Positions 42,079 through 51,500 of a stretch of 64,000 bases of DNA are shown here, piece after piece (the stretch's first letter is position 1; each line of letters begins with the position of its first letter). Below the pieces are notes generated by a model that made no database searches, was not told where the DNA came from, and saw only the letters and a list, made by a program, of their open reading frames with translations. The stretch spans positions 1 to 64,000 of the forward strand of contig JAFEGM010000078.1 in assembly GCA_018240025.1 (NCBI GenBank), written 5' to 3'. The position numbers and the translations under genes were made by a program. The stretch comes from Verrucomicrobiota bacterium. GTDB taxonomy: Bacteria > Verrucomicrobiota > Verrucomicrobiia > Chthoniobacterales > SZAS-18.

Positions 42079-43590
42079 GTGACCTCGAGACTGCTTCTGA
42101 AATTGTGGGCGCTCTTTCTGGCGCTGGCCTGGCCGGCTGCCGCCCGCGAGCCCAGCCTGCGCGTGGGGGCAGATCGACAGGGTGGGGCACCCTACATTTT
42201 TGTGCCGCCAGGTGCCGACGAGAAGTTGGTGAAGGGCTTCGAATGGGAGCTGGTCAACGCCGTCGCCACCCGGCTCGGCCGGCCGGTCGAGCTGGTGCAG
42301 AACGAATGGGACAGTCTCATTCCCGGCCTGCTCAAGGGCGACTACGACGTCGCCATTACCGGGATCGAAATCACGCCCGAACGGAAGGAGGTGGTGGCCT
42401 TCTCCGATCCGTATCTGGTCACCCACCTGACGCTGGCGGTGCGCGACAACGAGGCGCGCATCCAGCGCTGGGCCGATTGTGTCGGCAAGCGGGTGGGCGC
42501 GCTGAAGCAATCCCAGGCCGCGGCGGCCATCGAGCAGCAGGGGAAGATCGAACTGGTGACCTACGGAACCGAGGTGGACGGCTACACCGACCTCCTGCTA
42601 GGTCGGATCGACGCCATGCTGTGCGATGCGCCGGTGGCCCGCTACTACGGAGCGCCGCGAGTCGGCCTGCGCCTGCTGCAGGAGCCGATCGGCCGGATGG
42701 AATACGGCTTCGCGGTGGCGAAGACCAACCCCGACCTGCGCGAGCGCATCAACGAAGTGCTGCGCGCTCTGCGGACCTCCGGCCAGCTGCGGGAAATCGT
42801 CGACCGCTGGAATCTGTGGAATCCGCACCTCACTGCCGAATGGGGCGACGCCGGCGTGCCACGCGGCCGTCCGGTGGAATACGAGGCGTTTCTGGAAGCC
42901 GTGAAGCAGAACGCCCCCGCCACGCGCGGATTGCGCTGGTATGCCAGCCTCATTCCGCAGCTGCTGCGGGCCGCGGGCGTGACTTTGGGCATTTCGCTCG
43001 CCTCCATGCTGCTGGCCTCGTCGCTCGGCCTGCTTCTGGCATTGGGACGCGTCTACGGGCCGCGGCCGCTCGGCTGGCTGGTGGTCGGCTACGTCGAACT
43101 CCTGCGCGGAACGCCGCTGCTCTTCCAGCTGCTCTTTCTCTATTACGGGCTGCCCAATCTGGGGCTGGACTTGTCCCCGTTTCTGGCCGGATTTCTCGGC
43201 CTCGGCCTGAACTATGCCGCCGCTGAAGCCGAGAATTTCCGCGCCGGGCTGCAGGCGATTCCGCGCGGGCAGCTGGAGGCGGCGCATTCGCTGGGCTTCA
43301 CCCGCTGGCACGGGATCTACGAGATCGTCTTCCCGCAGGCCCTGCGCACCGTCTTTCCTCCGATGACGAACGACTTCATCGCGCTGCTGAAGGATTCCTC
43401 GCTGGTCAGCGTGTTGACGATGGTCGAGCTGACCAAGACTTACACCATGCTGGCCACGACCTACTTCGACTATTTCGGGGTCGGTCTGCTGACCGCCGCG
43501 ATCTACCTGCTGATGGGGTTGCCGTTCGCCCGGCTGGCGCGGTTTCTGGAGGCGCGGCTGCAGGCGCGGATGAGCGGGCAGGCGGCCTGA
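42079..43590 (+). CDS. Fused amino-acid ABC transporter substrate-binding and permease protein
   Basis: About 503 residues. A signal peptide is followed by a family 3 solute-binding domain (about 20-250: L-R-V-G-A-D, F-E-W-E-L-V-N-A-V-A, G-D-Y-D-V-A-I-T-G-I-E-I-T-P-E-R). A His/Glu/Gln-type permease then covers about 280-500 with the E-A-A loop L-E-A-A-H-S-L-G-F-T and P-Q-A-L-R-T-V. It imports a polar amino acid, the binding domain being tethered to the channel. No ATPase gene is adjacent. The start is a GTG; I prefer 42079, next to the signal peptide, over the in-frame GTG at 42049. Confidence 0.82.
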   Translation: MTSRLLLKLWALFLALAWPAAAREPSLRVGADRQGGAPYIFVPPGADEKLVKGFEWELVNAVATRLGRPVELVQNEWDSLIPGLLKGDYDVAITGIEITPERKEVVAFSDPYLVTHLTLAVRDNEARIQRWADCVGKRVGALKQSQAAAAIEQQGKIELVTYGTEVDGYTDLLLGRIDAMLCDAPVARYYGAPRVGLRLLQEPIGRMEYGFAVAKTNPDLRERINEVLRALRTSGQLREIVDRWNLWNPHLTAEWGDAGVPRGRPVEYEAFLEAVKQNAPATRGLRWYASLIPQLLRAAGVTLGISLASMLLASSLGLLLALGRVYGPRPLGWLVVGYVELLRGTPLLFQLLFLYYGLPNLGLDLSPFLAGFLGLGLNYAAAEAENFRAGLQAIPRGQLEAAHSLGFTRWHGIYEIVFPQALRTVFPPMTNDFIALLKDSSLVSVLTMVELTKTYTMLATTYFDYFGVGLLTAAIYLLMGLPFARLARFLEARLQARMSGQAA

Positions 43591-43677
43591 ACCGGCCTTC
43601 CGCCGGGCCACAATCGGCTTGGCACGCCCCCCTTCGCGGCTATTTCTCCACCCCCGCGGTTCGCCGCCTTCCGCCGC

Positions 43678-46600
43678 ATGTACCTCCAGTCGCTCGAACT
43701 CTTCGGCTTCAAGTCGTTCGCCAACCGGACCAAGCTGACGTTCAGCCGGGGCGTGACGGCCATCGTGGGGCCGAACGGCTGCGGCAAGTCGAACGTGCTC
43801 GACGCCATTCGCTGGGTGCTCGGCGAACAGTCGGCCAAGGCGCTGCGCGGCGCGGAGATGGCCGACGTGATCTTCAACGGCTCGGATGCACTGGCCCCGG
43901 TGGGCTTCGCCGAGGTCTCGCTGACCTTCGCGGAATGCGAGCGCGAACTCGGGACGGAGTTTCACGAGGTCAAGCTGACCCGGCGGGTGTTCCGCGACGG
44001 CAAGAGCGAGTATCTGATCAACGGCACATCGTGCCGCCTCAAGGACATCCAGCAGCTTTTCATGGATACGGGTATTGGCCGCACGGCGTACTCGATCATG
44101 GAGCAGGGCAAGATCGACCAGTTGCTCTCCTCGCGCCCGGAGGATCGGCGCGCGGTCTTCGAGGAGGCGGCCGGCATCACCCGCTACAAGGCGCAGAAGC
44201 GCGAGGCCCTGCGCAAGCTGGAGCAGACCGAGCAGAACCTCGTCCGGCTCGACGACATCCTGAAGGAAGTGCAGCGTCAGCTCGGCTCGCTCACCCGGCA
44301 GGCGGCCAAGGCGCGGCGCTGGCAGGAGATCAGCACGCAGCTGCGCACGCTCGAGACGCACCTGGCCGACAACCAGTATCGCGATTGGAAACGCACCCTC
44401 GAGAGCCTGGAAAAGCGGGCCCTGGAGGCGCGCGAAGCCAGCGAGCAGGCCGAGCGGACCGCCACCGAGGCGGAGGCGGAGCTGCAGGAGAAGCAGCTCG
44501 ATCTCAAGGAGCGCGACGAGGTGCTTTCGCGCGCCCGCGGCTTCGCCAACGACGTGAAGAACCGGCTGACCCAGGCGCAGTCGCGGCTGGCCTTCAACAA
44601 GGAGCGGATGGCCGAGAGCACGGGCGCGATCGAGCGGCTCAGGACGGAGATCGAGAATGCGCGCGAGAAGCAGCGCCAGCAGGCCGAACGGCTGGCGGAG
44701 ACGGACACGCAGGAGCAGCAGCTGAGCGAGGCGCTGCGCGCGCAGCAGGCGGTGCTCGACAATGCGCTGGCCGAATTGCAGGGCGTGCGTCTGCGGCGCA
44801 ATCAGGCCGAGGCGGCCGCCCAGCGCGCGGCGCAGATGGCGGTCTCGGCCGACAGCAAACTGCAGTATCTCCGCACCGAAGTCGCCCGCGCCCAGACCAG
44901 CGAGGCGGGCGCGGAGTCGCGCGTGCAGCAGCTCGGGCAGGAAGCGGCGGCGCTGGGACCGCAGCGGATCCAGGCGGCGACGGCCCTGGCGGAAACGCGG
45001 GAGGCGCAGACCGAGAATCAGCGCGCCGTGGAAGCCCGGCGGGAGGGACTGCGCCAGGCGGAGGCGGAGCAATCGGCCTCCCAGCGGGAGCTCCAGGTCA
45101 TCGAGCCCGAGCGCGCCAACGCGCAGCGGCTGGTCGCGTCGCTGCAATCGAAAGTCGACGTGCTGCGCCAGCTCAACGTCGAAGGCGAAGGCCTTGGCGG
45201 CGGGGCCAAGGCGCTCCTGCGCGGGCTCGACCGACCGGAGCGCTTCAAACCGGCGACCGTCGGCGCGCTGGCCACGCTGATGGAGGCGGAGCCGGCCTGC
45301 ATCGCCGCCATCGAGGCGGTGCTGGGCGACGCCCTGCAGACGATCATCCTCACCGAGAGCGAGCTGGCCCGCGAGGCTTTGGAGACGCTGGCCGCCCGCA
45401 ATCTGGGCAAGGCGAGCGTGGCCCCGCGGCTGGCCCGCACGCCGAGTTTTCATGCGCTCGACCTCGTGCTGCCGAGCGGCGCGGTCGGCTTCGCCCGCGA
45501 CAAGGTGAAGGCCCAACCGGCGGCCGAGTGGCTGGTCGACGAACTGCTCCGCGGCGTGGTGCTGGCGCCCGATCTGGCCACGGCCGTGGGCATCGTGGCG
45601 GCCCAGCCGGAATTCACGGTCGTGACCCTGGCGGGCGAAGTCCTCGGCCGCGACGGCATCTGGCGCGGCGGGCGCGCCTCGGGCAAGGCGGAGTCGTCGA
45701 TCCTCCAGCGCAAGGCGCAGATCACGGAATTGGACGGGCAGCTCGAGGGCGCCCGGGCCGAGCTGGCGACCATCGACACCCGGCGCGAGCAAGCGCAGGC
45801 TCGACTGGCCCAGGCCCAGCAGGCGCTGCGCGAAGAGCGCGAGCAGCTGCAGGCGGCGCAAATTCGGGTCTCCGAACTGGCCGGCAAGGCGGCGCTGCTC
45901 GAGCGCGAAGAGCGCGAGCTGCAGCGGCGCGAGGAGGCGCTGCGACGCGAACAGGAGCAGACGGCGGTGCGGGCGCAGCAGGCGCGCGACCGGGCCGCGG
46001 CGCTGGCGCTGGACGTCAATGCCGCCACCGCGGCGGTCGAGGCGGCGCAGGGGGAGATCAGCGTCTCGCGCCAGCAGGTCGAGGAATTGCGTCTGCAGGA
46101 AACCGCCCGCAACGACGCTCTGACCGAGCTGCGCGCACGGTTCGCCGCCGAGCAGCGCGGGCGCGACGATCTCTCGCGTCAGCGGCAGGAGTTGGCGGCT
46201 CGCCGCGACGAGTGGGTCGGCATCGTGCAGGAGCGCTCGAAGGAGCTGGAGCGCTACGAGGCGCGGATGGAGCAGTACACGGCCGAAAACGCCGGCCTCG
46301 ATGGCGCCATCGAGCTGGGCACGGTCGAACTCGAGGACGCGGAGAAGGAGACCGAACGCCTCGCCTTGGCGCGGCTCAATGTCGCCGCCGTCATCACCGA
46401 ACTCGACGGCGTGGCGCGCGCCAGCCGGCGCGAAGCCTCGGTGCTGCACGATCAGAAAGGCGAGCTCGAAGTGCAGATGACGCAGCTCCGGCTGCGGCAG
46501 GAAAATCTGGCCGAGAAGATCGCGCAAAGGTACCAGGTCGATCTCGCGCTTTTCCTCCCGGCACTCGACGCCTTCCACGCGGCCTTCACGGAGCGTCGGT

Positions 46601-47412
46601 CCAAGGATGCGCCGGCGGTCACCGGCGAGGAGATGTGGACCGAGGTCGAGCAGATCGTCCTGACCCTGCAGGAGCGCCTGAACTCGATCGGCACCGTCAA
46701 CGTCGACGCCATTCAGGAGCACGACGAGCTTGAGCAGCGACACACCTTTCTGCAGACCCAGCGCGAGGATCTGGTGAAGTCACGCGACGAACTGCAGGGC
46801 ATCATCGGCAAGATCAACGCGACCACGTTGGAGCTGTTTACGGCCACCTTCGAGCGTATTTGCACGAACTTCGCCGAGATGTTCACCGAGCTCTTCGGCG
46901 GCGGCCGCGGCAGTCTGGTGCTGTCGAACGAGAGCGACCCGCTGGAGAGCGGCATCGAGATCATGGCGCGTCCGCCCGGTAAGCAGCTGCAGTCCATCAC
47001 GCTGCTGAGCGGCGGCGAGAAAACGATGACCGCGGTCTCGTTGCTTTTTGCCATCTACATGGTCAAGCCCAGCCCGTTCTGCGTGCTCGACGAAATGGAC
47101 GCGCCGCTGGACGAGTCGAACATCGGCCGCTTCATCAAGATGCTCGACCGCTTCGTGCAGCAGAGCCAGTTCCTGGTCATCACGCACAACAAGCGGACCA
47201 TCGCTCGGGCCGACGTGCTCTACGGCGTGACCATGGAGCAGCCCGGCGTGAGCAAGCCCGTGGCGGTGCGGCTGACGGACACTTCCGAGGGACCGGCTGT
47301 CGCTTCGGGCCAGACCACGCTGGCGCCCGCCGCCCAGCCGCCTGCGCCTTCGACGCCGGCCGCCGAAGGTGCGCCCGCCGCCGCCGAGGAACACGTGCCG
47401 ATCGAGGTCTAG
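43678..47412 (+). CDS. smc: Chromosome segregation protein SMC
   Basis: A 1244-residue condensin ATPase that dimerises and extrudes DNA loops with ScpA/ScpB. Walker A G-P-N-G-C-G-K-S-N near 33, long heptad coiled coils on both sides of a hinge (about 520-680, with F-K-P-A-T-V-G-A-L-A-T-L-M), signature motif L-L-S-G-G-E-K-T-M-T near 1110 and Walker B V-L-D-E-M-D-A-P-L-D near 1135. The head is followed by an unusual 30-residue Ala/Pro tail. scpA and scpB are not in the window, but parB, the loader, is. The ATG at 43678 starts M-Y-L-Q-S-L-E-L-F-G-F-K-S-F as expected. Confidence 0.96.
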   Translation: MYLQSLELFGFKSFANRTKLTFSRGVTAIVGPNGCGKSNVLDAIRWVLGEQSAKALRGAEMADVIFNGSDALAPVGFAEVSLTFAECERELGTEFHEVKLTRRVFRDGKSEYLINGTSCRLKDIQQLFMDTGIGRTAYSIMEQGKIDQLLSSRPEDRRAVFEEAAGITRYKAQKREALRKLEQTEQNLVRLDDILKEVQRQLGSLTRQAAKARRWQEISTQLRTLETHLADNQYRDWKRTLESLEKRALEAREASEQAERTATEAEAELQEKQLDLKERDEVLSRARGFANDVKNRLTQAQSRLAFNKERMAESTGAIERLRTEIENAREKQRQQAERLAETDTQEQQLSEALRAQQAVLDNALAELQGVRLRRNQAEAAAQRAAQMAVSADSKLQYLRTEVARAQTSEAGAESRVQQLGQEAAALGPQRIQAATALAETREAQTENQRAVEARREGLRQAEAEQSASQRELQVIEPERANAQRLVASLQSKVDVLRQLNVEGEGLGGGAKALLRGLDRPERFKPATVGALATLMEAEPACIAAIEAVLGDALQTIILTESELAREALETLAARNLGKASVAPRLARTPSFHALDLVLPSGAVGFARDKVKAQPAAEWLVDELLRGVVLAPDLATAVGIVAAQPEFTVVTLAGEVLGRDGIWRGGRASGKAESSILQRKAQITELDGQLEGARAELATIDTRREQAQARLAQAQQALREEREQLQAAQIRVSELAGKAALLEREERELQRREEALRREQEQTAVRAQQARDRAAALALDVNAATAAVEAAQGEISVSRQQVEELRLQETARNDALTELRARFAAEQRGRDDLSRQRQELAARRDEWVGIVQERSKELERYEARMEQYTAENAGLDGAIELGTVELEDAEKETERLALARLNVAAVITELDGVARASRREASVLHDQKGELEVQMTQLRLRQENLAEKIAQRYQVDLALFLPALDAFHAAFTERRSKDAPAVTGEEMWTEVEQIVLTLQERLNSIGTVNVDAIQEHDELEQRHTFLQTQREDLVKSRDELQGIIGKINATTLELFTATFERICTNFAEMFTELFGGGRGSLVLSNESDPLESGIEIMARPPGKQLQSITLLSGGEKTMTAVSLLFAIYMVKPSPFCVLDEMDAPLDESNIGRFIKMLDRFVQQSQFLVITHNKRTIARADVLYGVTMEQPGVSKPVAVRLTDTSEGPAVASGQTTLAPAAQPPAPSTPAAEGAPAAAEEHVPIEV

Positions 47413-47491
47413 GCGCGCAAAGAGCAGAAGCGCCGGGGCCGGGTGGGACGCGCCCTTTGCATGCGCGCCGTCGCCTGCCTAGCATTGCGCC

Positions 47492-48448
47492 ATGTCCAAC
47501 CTGCTTTCCCGCCGCGAAGCCCTCCGGGCGTTCCTCTTCACCGCCGGAGCTCTGGCGTTGCCGCAATGGTCGTTCGGTCAGGAAGCGAGTTCGAAAGCGA
47601 CGCCCCCGCCCGCGAGCACCGGGGTGCCGAAGGTCGCCGCCGCCACGCTGGGCGAGCGTCTGACGCTGCTGACCAATGCGGGCGGCAACGTGGTGGTGCT
47701 GACCGGCGACGAGGGTCCGCTGGTGGTCGATGCCGGCGTGCCGGCCATGGGTGTGGCCCTGCTCGCCGAGGTGAAGCGCCTGTCGGGCAATCCGAACGCG
47801 ACGCTGATCAACACGCACTGGCACTTCGACCACGCTGGCGGCAACGAGGCCTTCGCCCGCGCCGGTGCCCGCATCGTGGCTCACCGGAATTGTCGCGAGC
47901 GGCTCTCCAAGGACAGCGTGGTGGAATTCCTCGAGATGAAGGCGCCGGCCGCCCCGAAGATCGCGCTGCCGACTGTCACGGTGAGCGACGCTTTGACCAT
48001 TCACGCGAACGGCGACGATGTGCGGCTGAGCGCGGTCGCCCCGGCTCATACGGACAATGACCTGCTGGTGTTCTTCGCCCAGGCCAATGTCCTGCACATG
48101 GGCGATCTCTACTTCAACGGGATCTACCCGTTCATCGACTATTCGAGCGGCGGCTGGATTGGCGGCATGGTCGCCGCGGCGGAGAAGGCGCTGTCGCTGG
48201 TCGATGCCAAGACGAAAATCGTGCCCGGCCACGGCCCGCTCGCCTCGAAGGCCGATCTCCAGGGCTACCGCGATTTCCTCGCCACCACGCACGAGCGTCT
48301 GGCCAAGCTCCTCAAGCAGGGACGGACGATCGACGAAATCGTGCAGGCCAAGCCCATGCAGGATTTCGACGAGAAGCTCGGCAAGGGCTTCCTGCCACCG
48401 GAGAAGTTCGTGCGCTGCACGGCTCTCGGGCTGCAGAAGCACGGCTGA
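47492..48448 (+). CDS. Tat-exported MBL-fold metallohydrolase
   Basis: A 318-residue metallo-beta-lactamase-fold protein. The N-terminus has L-S-R-R-E-A-L-R-A-F followed by a hydrophobic stretch, resembling a twin-arginine signal. The zinc motif T-H-W-H-F-D-H-A-G-G gives His109, His111, Asp113 and His114; A-H-T-D-N-D near 187 and P-G-H-G-P near 246 supply the remaining ligands. The layout matches the group often called cyclase or quinoprotein-relay-like MBL proteins; true beta-lactamase activity is not implied. It starts 79 bases after smc. Confidence 0.83.
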   Translation: MSNLLSRREALRAFLFTAGALALPQWSFGQEASSKATPPPASTGVPKVAAATLGERLTLLTNAGGNVVVLTGDEGPLVVDAGVPAMGVALLAEVKRLSGNPNATLINTHWHFDHAGGNEAFARAGARIVAHRNCRERLSKDSVVEFLEMKAPAAPKIALPTVTVSDALTIHANGDDVRLSAVAPAHTDNDLLVFFAQANVLHMGDLYFNGIYPFIDYSSGGWIGGMVAAAEKALSLVDAKTKIVPGHGPLASKADLQGYRDFLATTHERLAKLLKQGRTIDEIVQAKPMQDFDEKLGKGFLPPEKFVRCTALGLQKHG

Positions 48449-48570
48449 GCGAACGCTGCGAGTGGTCGCGACCCTGGATGGGGCAGCACGTGACCGGGAC
48501 GTAGCGTTGCCGAACCGGAACGGAATTCGGCAAACTGCGGGCTCGCTCGAATGGAGTCGAGCGCTCTGGC

Positions 48571-51500
48571 ATGAACGAAGATCGTCCCTCCCCGCCGGCG
48601 GCCCGGGCCGCAGCGGGAACCGTGCCGCCGGACCAGGGAGAAGACCGCTGGACTCCCGCGGATCGGGATCGCACCATCGTCAGCCTCCTGGCCGACGCCG
48701 TGTGGGCTTGGGAGCTGAACCCGAATCGCTTCGAATGGCATGAGGGTCGCCAGCGCTGCTTCGGATATGAATCGGCCGCCGAGGCACGCACCTTCGATTT
48801 CTGGGAAGAGCGCCTGCATCCGGAAGACCGGAGCCGGGTGCAGCGACGGCTGCGAACCGCTCTGGCCGGGGCGGAGGGTGCCTGGGCCGATCGCTTCCGC
48901 TTTCGTTGCCGCAACGGAACCTACGCTCACGTCGAGGCCCACACCCGCATTCTGCGCGAGGCGGAAGGCAAGCCGATCCGGCTGGTCGGGGCCCTTACGG
49001 ACATCACCGAGCGGGCACAGCGGGAATTGGAGATCGAGCATGCGGTCGAGATGCAGGCCGGCATCGTTCGCCTGCTGCATGATCTGACCACCCGCGACTT
49101 CGATCTGTCCGCCGCGCTGCAACTCGTGGCGAGTCGGACGCTGGAGCTGGTCCGCGCCAGCGGCGTGGCGCTCGACCTGGTGGAAGGCAGCGACGTGGTC
49201 TGCCGAGCCGCGGTGGGAGCGATCGCCCGCCAACCCGGCGATCGCGGCAACTGGCCGGGGCCGCTGGCGGACGAAGCGCTGCGCGCGGGCAAGCTGGTGG
49301 TGTGTGCCGATGCCGAAGTCGACCCGCGGGTCGATCGTGCAGCCTGCCGCGCCATTGGTGCGCGCTCGGTGGTCGTGCTCCCGGTGCGGCTCGGCGAAGG
49401 CGCCCTGGGCCTGCTCAAGGCGGTGTCCCAGCGGGCCGACGCGTTCCGGGCCGGGGAGACGAGCAATCTGCTGGTCCTGGCTGGAGCGGTCGGGGCGGTC
49501 ATCCAGCGTTACCGTGCGATCGGGCAATTGCGGGTCTCCGAATCCAACTACCGGCTGATCTTCGAGCAGAACCCGCAGCCGATGTGGACGTTCGATGCCC
49601 GGACGCTGCGCTTCCTCGCGGTGAATCGCGCGGCCATCGAGCACTACGGCTACAGCGCGGAAGAATTTGCGGCGATGAGCCTGCGCGATCTGCATCTGCC
49701 GGAGGATGTGCGGGCCCTTGAACGGGCTGTGTCGCAGCAGCCACCGGGAGAGAAGTCGTTCAGTTTCTGGCGCCACCGCCGCAAGGACGGCAGCGTGATC
49801 AGCGTCGAGGTGTCCTCCGACAGCCTCCAACTCGACGGCGCGACGGCCCGGCTCGTCCTGGCCCAGGATGTAACCGAGCGAGTACGGACCGAACGCGAGC
49901 TCGCCCAAGTGCATCGTACCGAACGGATGCTCAGCCGCTGCCATGAGGCCTTGGTGCGGGCCGCTTCCGAACACCAGCTGCTCGAAGCAATCTGCAGCCT
50001 GGCTGTCGATGTCGGCGGCTTTCGCATGGCCTGGGTGGGCTATGCGCAGCAGGATGCCGGGCGAACCATCGTACCCATGGCCCATGCGGGACCGGCCGAG
50101 GACTATCTGGGCAATGGGCGACTTTCCTGGGACAAGGAGCAGATAAATGGGCGCGGCCCGGCGGGGCGCGCGGTGCGCACCGGCGAAGTCGTCATCTGCG
50201 AAGACGTGCAGAAGGAGGGGGAGGCAGATCCTTGGCTGCATCATGCCGCGCGCTGTGGCTTCCGCGGCCTGGCCTATCTGCCGATCCGGGATCTGGATCG
50301 GGTGCTGGGGGCCATGGGCCTGCTCTCGCACGAGCCGCTGCGACTGCATCCCAGCGAAGTACGCCTGCTGCGGCAACTGGCGGACGACCTCGCCTTCGGC
50401 CTCAGCACGATCCGCGCGCGCCAGGCCCGACAGCGAACGCTCGATGCGATTCTGACGACCGCCCGCGGCGTGAGCGCTTCGATCGGCAGCGCCTATTTCC
50501 CGCGCCTGATGGAGAGCATGGCCGCAGCACTCGGTGCGCCGGTGGGCCTGGTGGCGGAGTTTCTGCCCGGCCATGCCCGCGCTCGCACCATCTCGGTCGT
50601 GGTGGACGGACAGCACCTGGAGAGCTTCGAATACGATATCGTCGACACCCCGAGTGCCTGCATCGAACGCGAGCAGCTCTGCGTCGTGGAGCGTGGCCTC
50701 TGCGATCGGTTTCCCGCCGATCCGTGGCTGCAAAGGGTCGGTGCCCAGGCCTATGTCGGCACGGCGCTGCTGAACTCCGAAGGCCATGTCATCGGCGTGG
50801 TCGCCGTGATGTATCGCGCGCCGATCGCCGAGCCTGAATTCATTTCCTCGACGCTCCGCATTTTTGGCGCCCGCGCCTCGGCCGAGCTGGAACGGAAGCG
50901 GGCCGATGCGCAGGTGCGGGAGCAAGCCTCGCTGCTCGACAAAGCGCAGGATGCGATCCTGGTGCGCGACCTGCAGCACCGGATCACGTACTGGAACAAG
51001 AGCGCCGAGCGGCTCCATGGCTGGACGGCCGACGAGGTCCTGGGCCGAGGCGCCCGAGACTTTCTCTACCGGGATCAGGCCGCCTTCGACGAGAGTACCG
51101 CCAAGGCGCTCGAGTCCGGAGAGTGGACCGGCGAAATGGAGCATCTGACCAAGGATGGGCGCACGCTCGAGGTGGAATGCCGTCTGACCCTGGTGCGCGA
51201 CGAAGGCGGAGCGCCGACGTCGATCCTCGCCATCCACACCAACGTGACGGAGCGCAAGAAGCTGGAAGCGCAGTTCCTGCGCGCCCAGCGGATGGAGAGC
51301 ATCGGCACGCTGGCGGGAGGCATCGCGCACGATCTGAACAATGTGCTCGCGCCGATCCTGATGTCGGTCCAGCTCCTGCAGGACGAGTTGAAGGACGAGC
51401 AGGGCCGCGCGCTGCTCGAGGTGCTGGAAACGAGCTGCCAGCATGGAGCGGATCTCGTCCGCCAGGTGCTCTCCTTCGCCCGTGGAGTGAAGGGCCAGCG

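Noticed and set aside
42598-46743. A 1,381-codon open frame antisense to smc
   Set aside because: It mirrors the G/C third-position bias of smc, is rich in Arg, Leu, Gln and His without any domain pattern, and smc is unambiguous.
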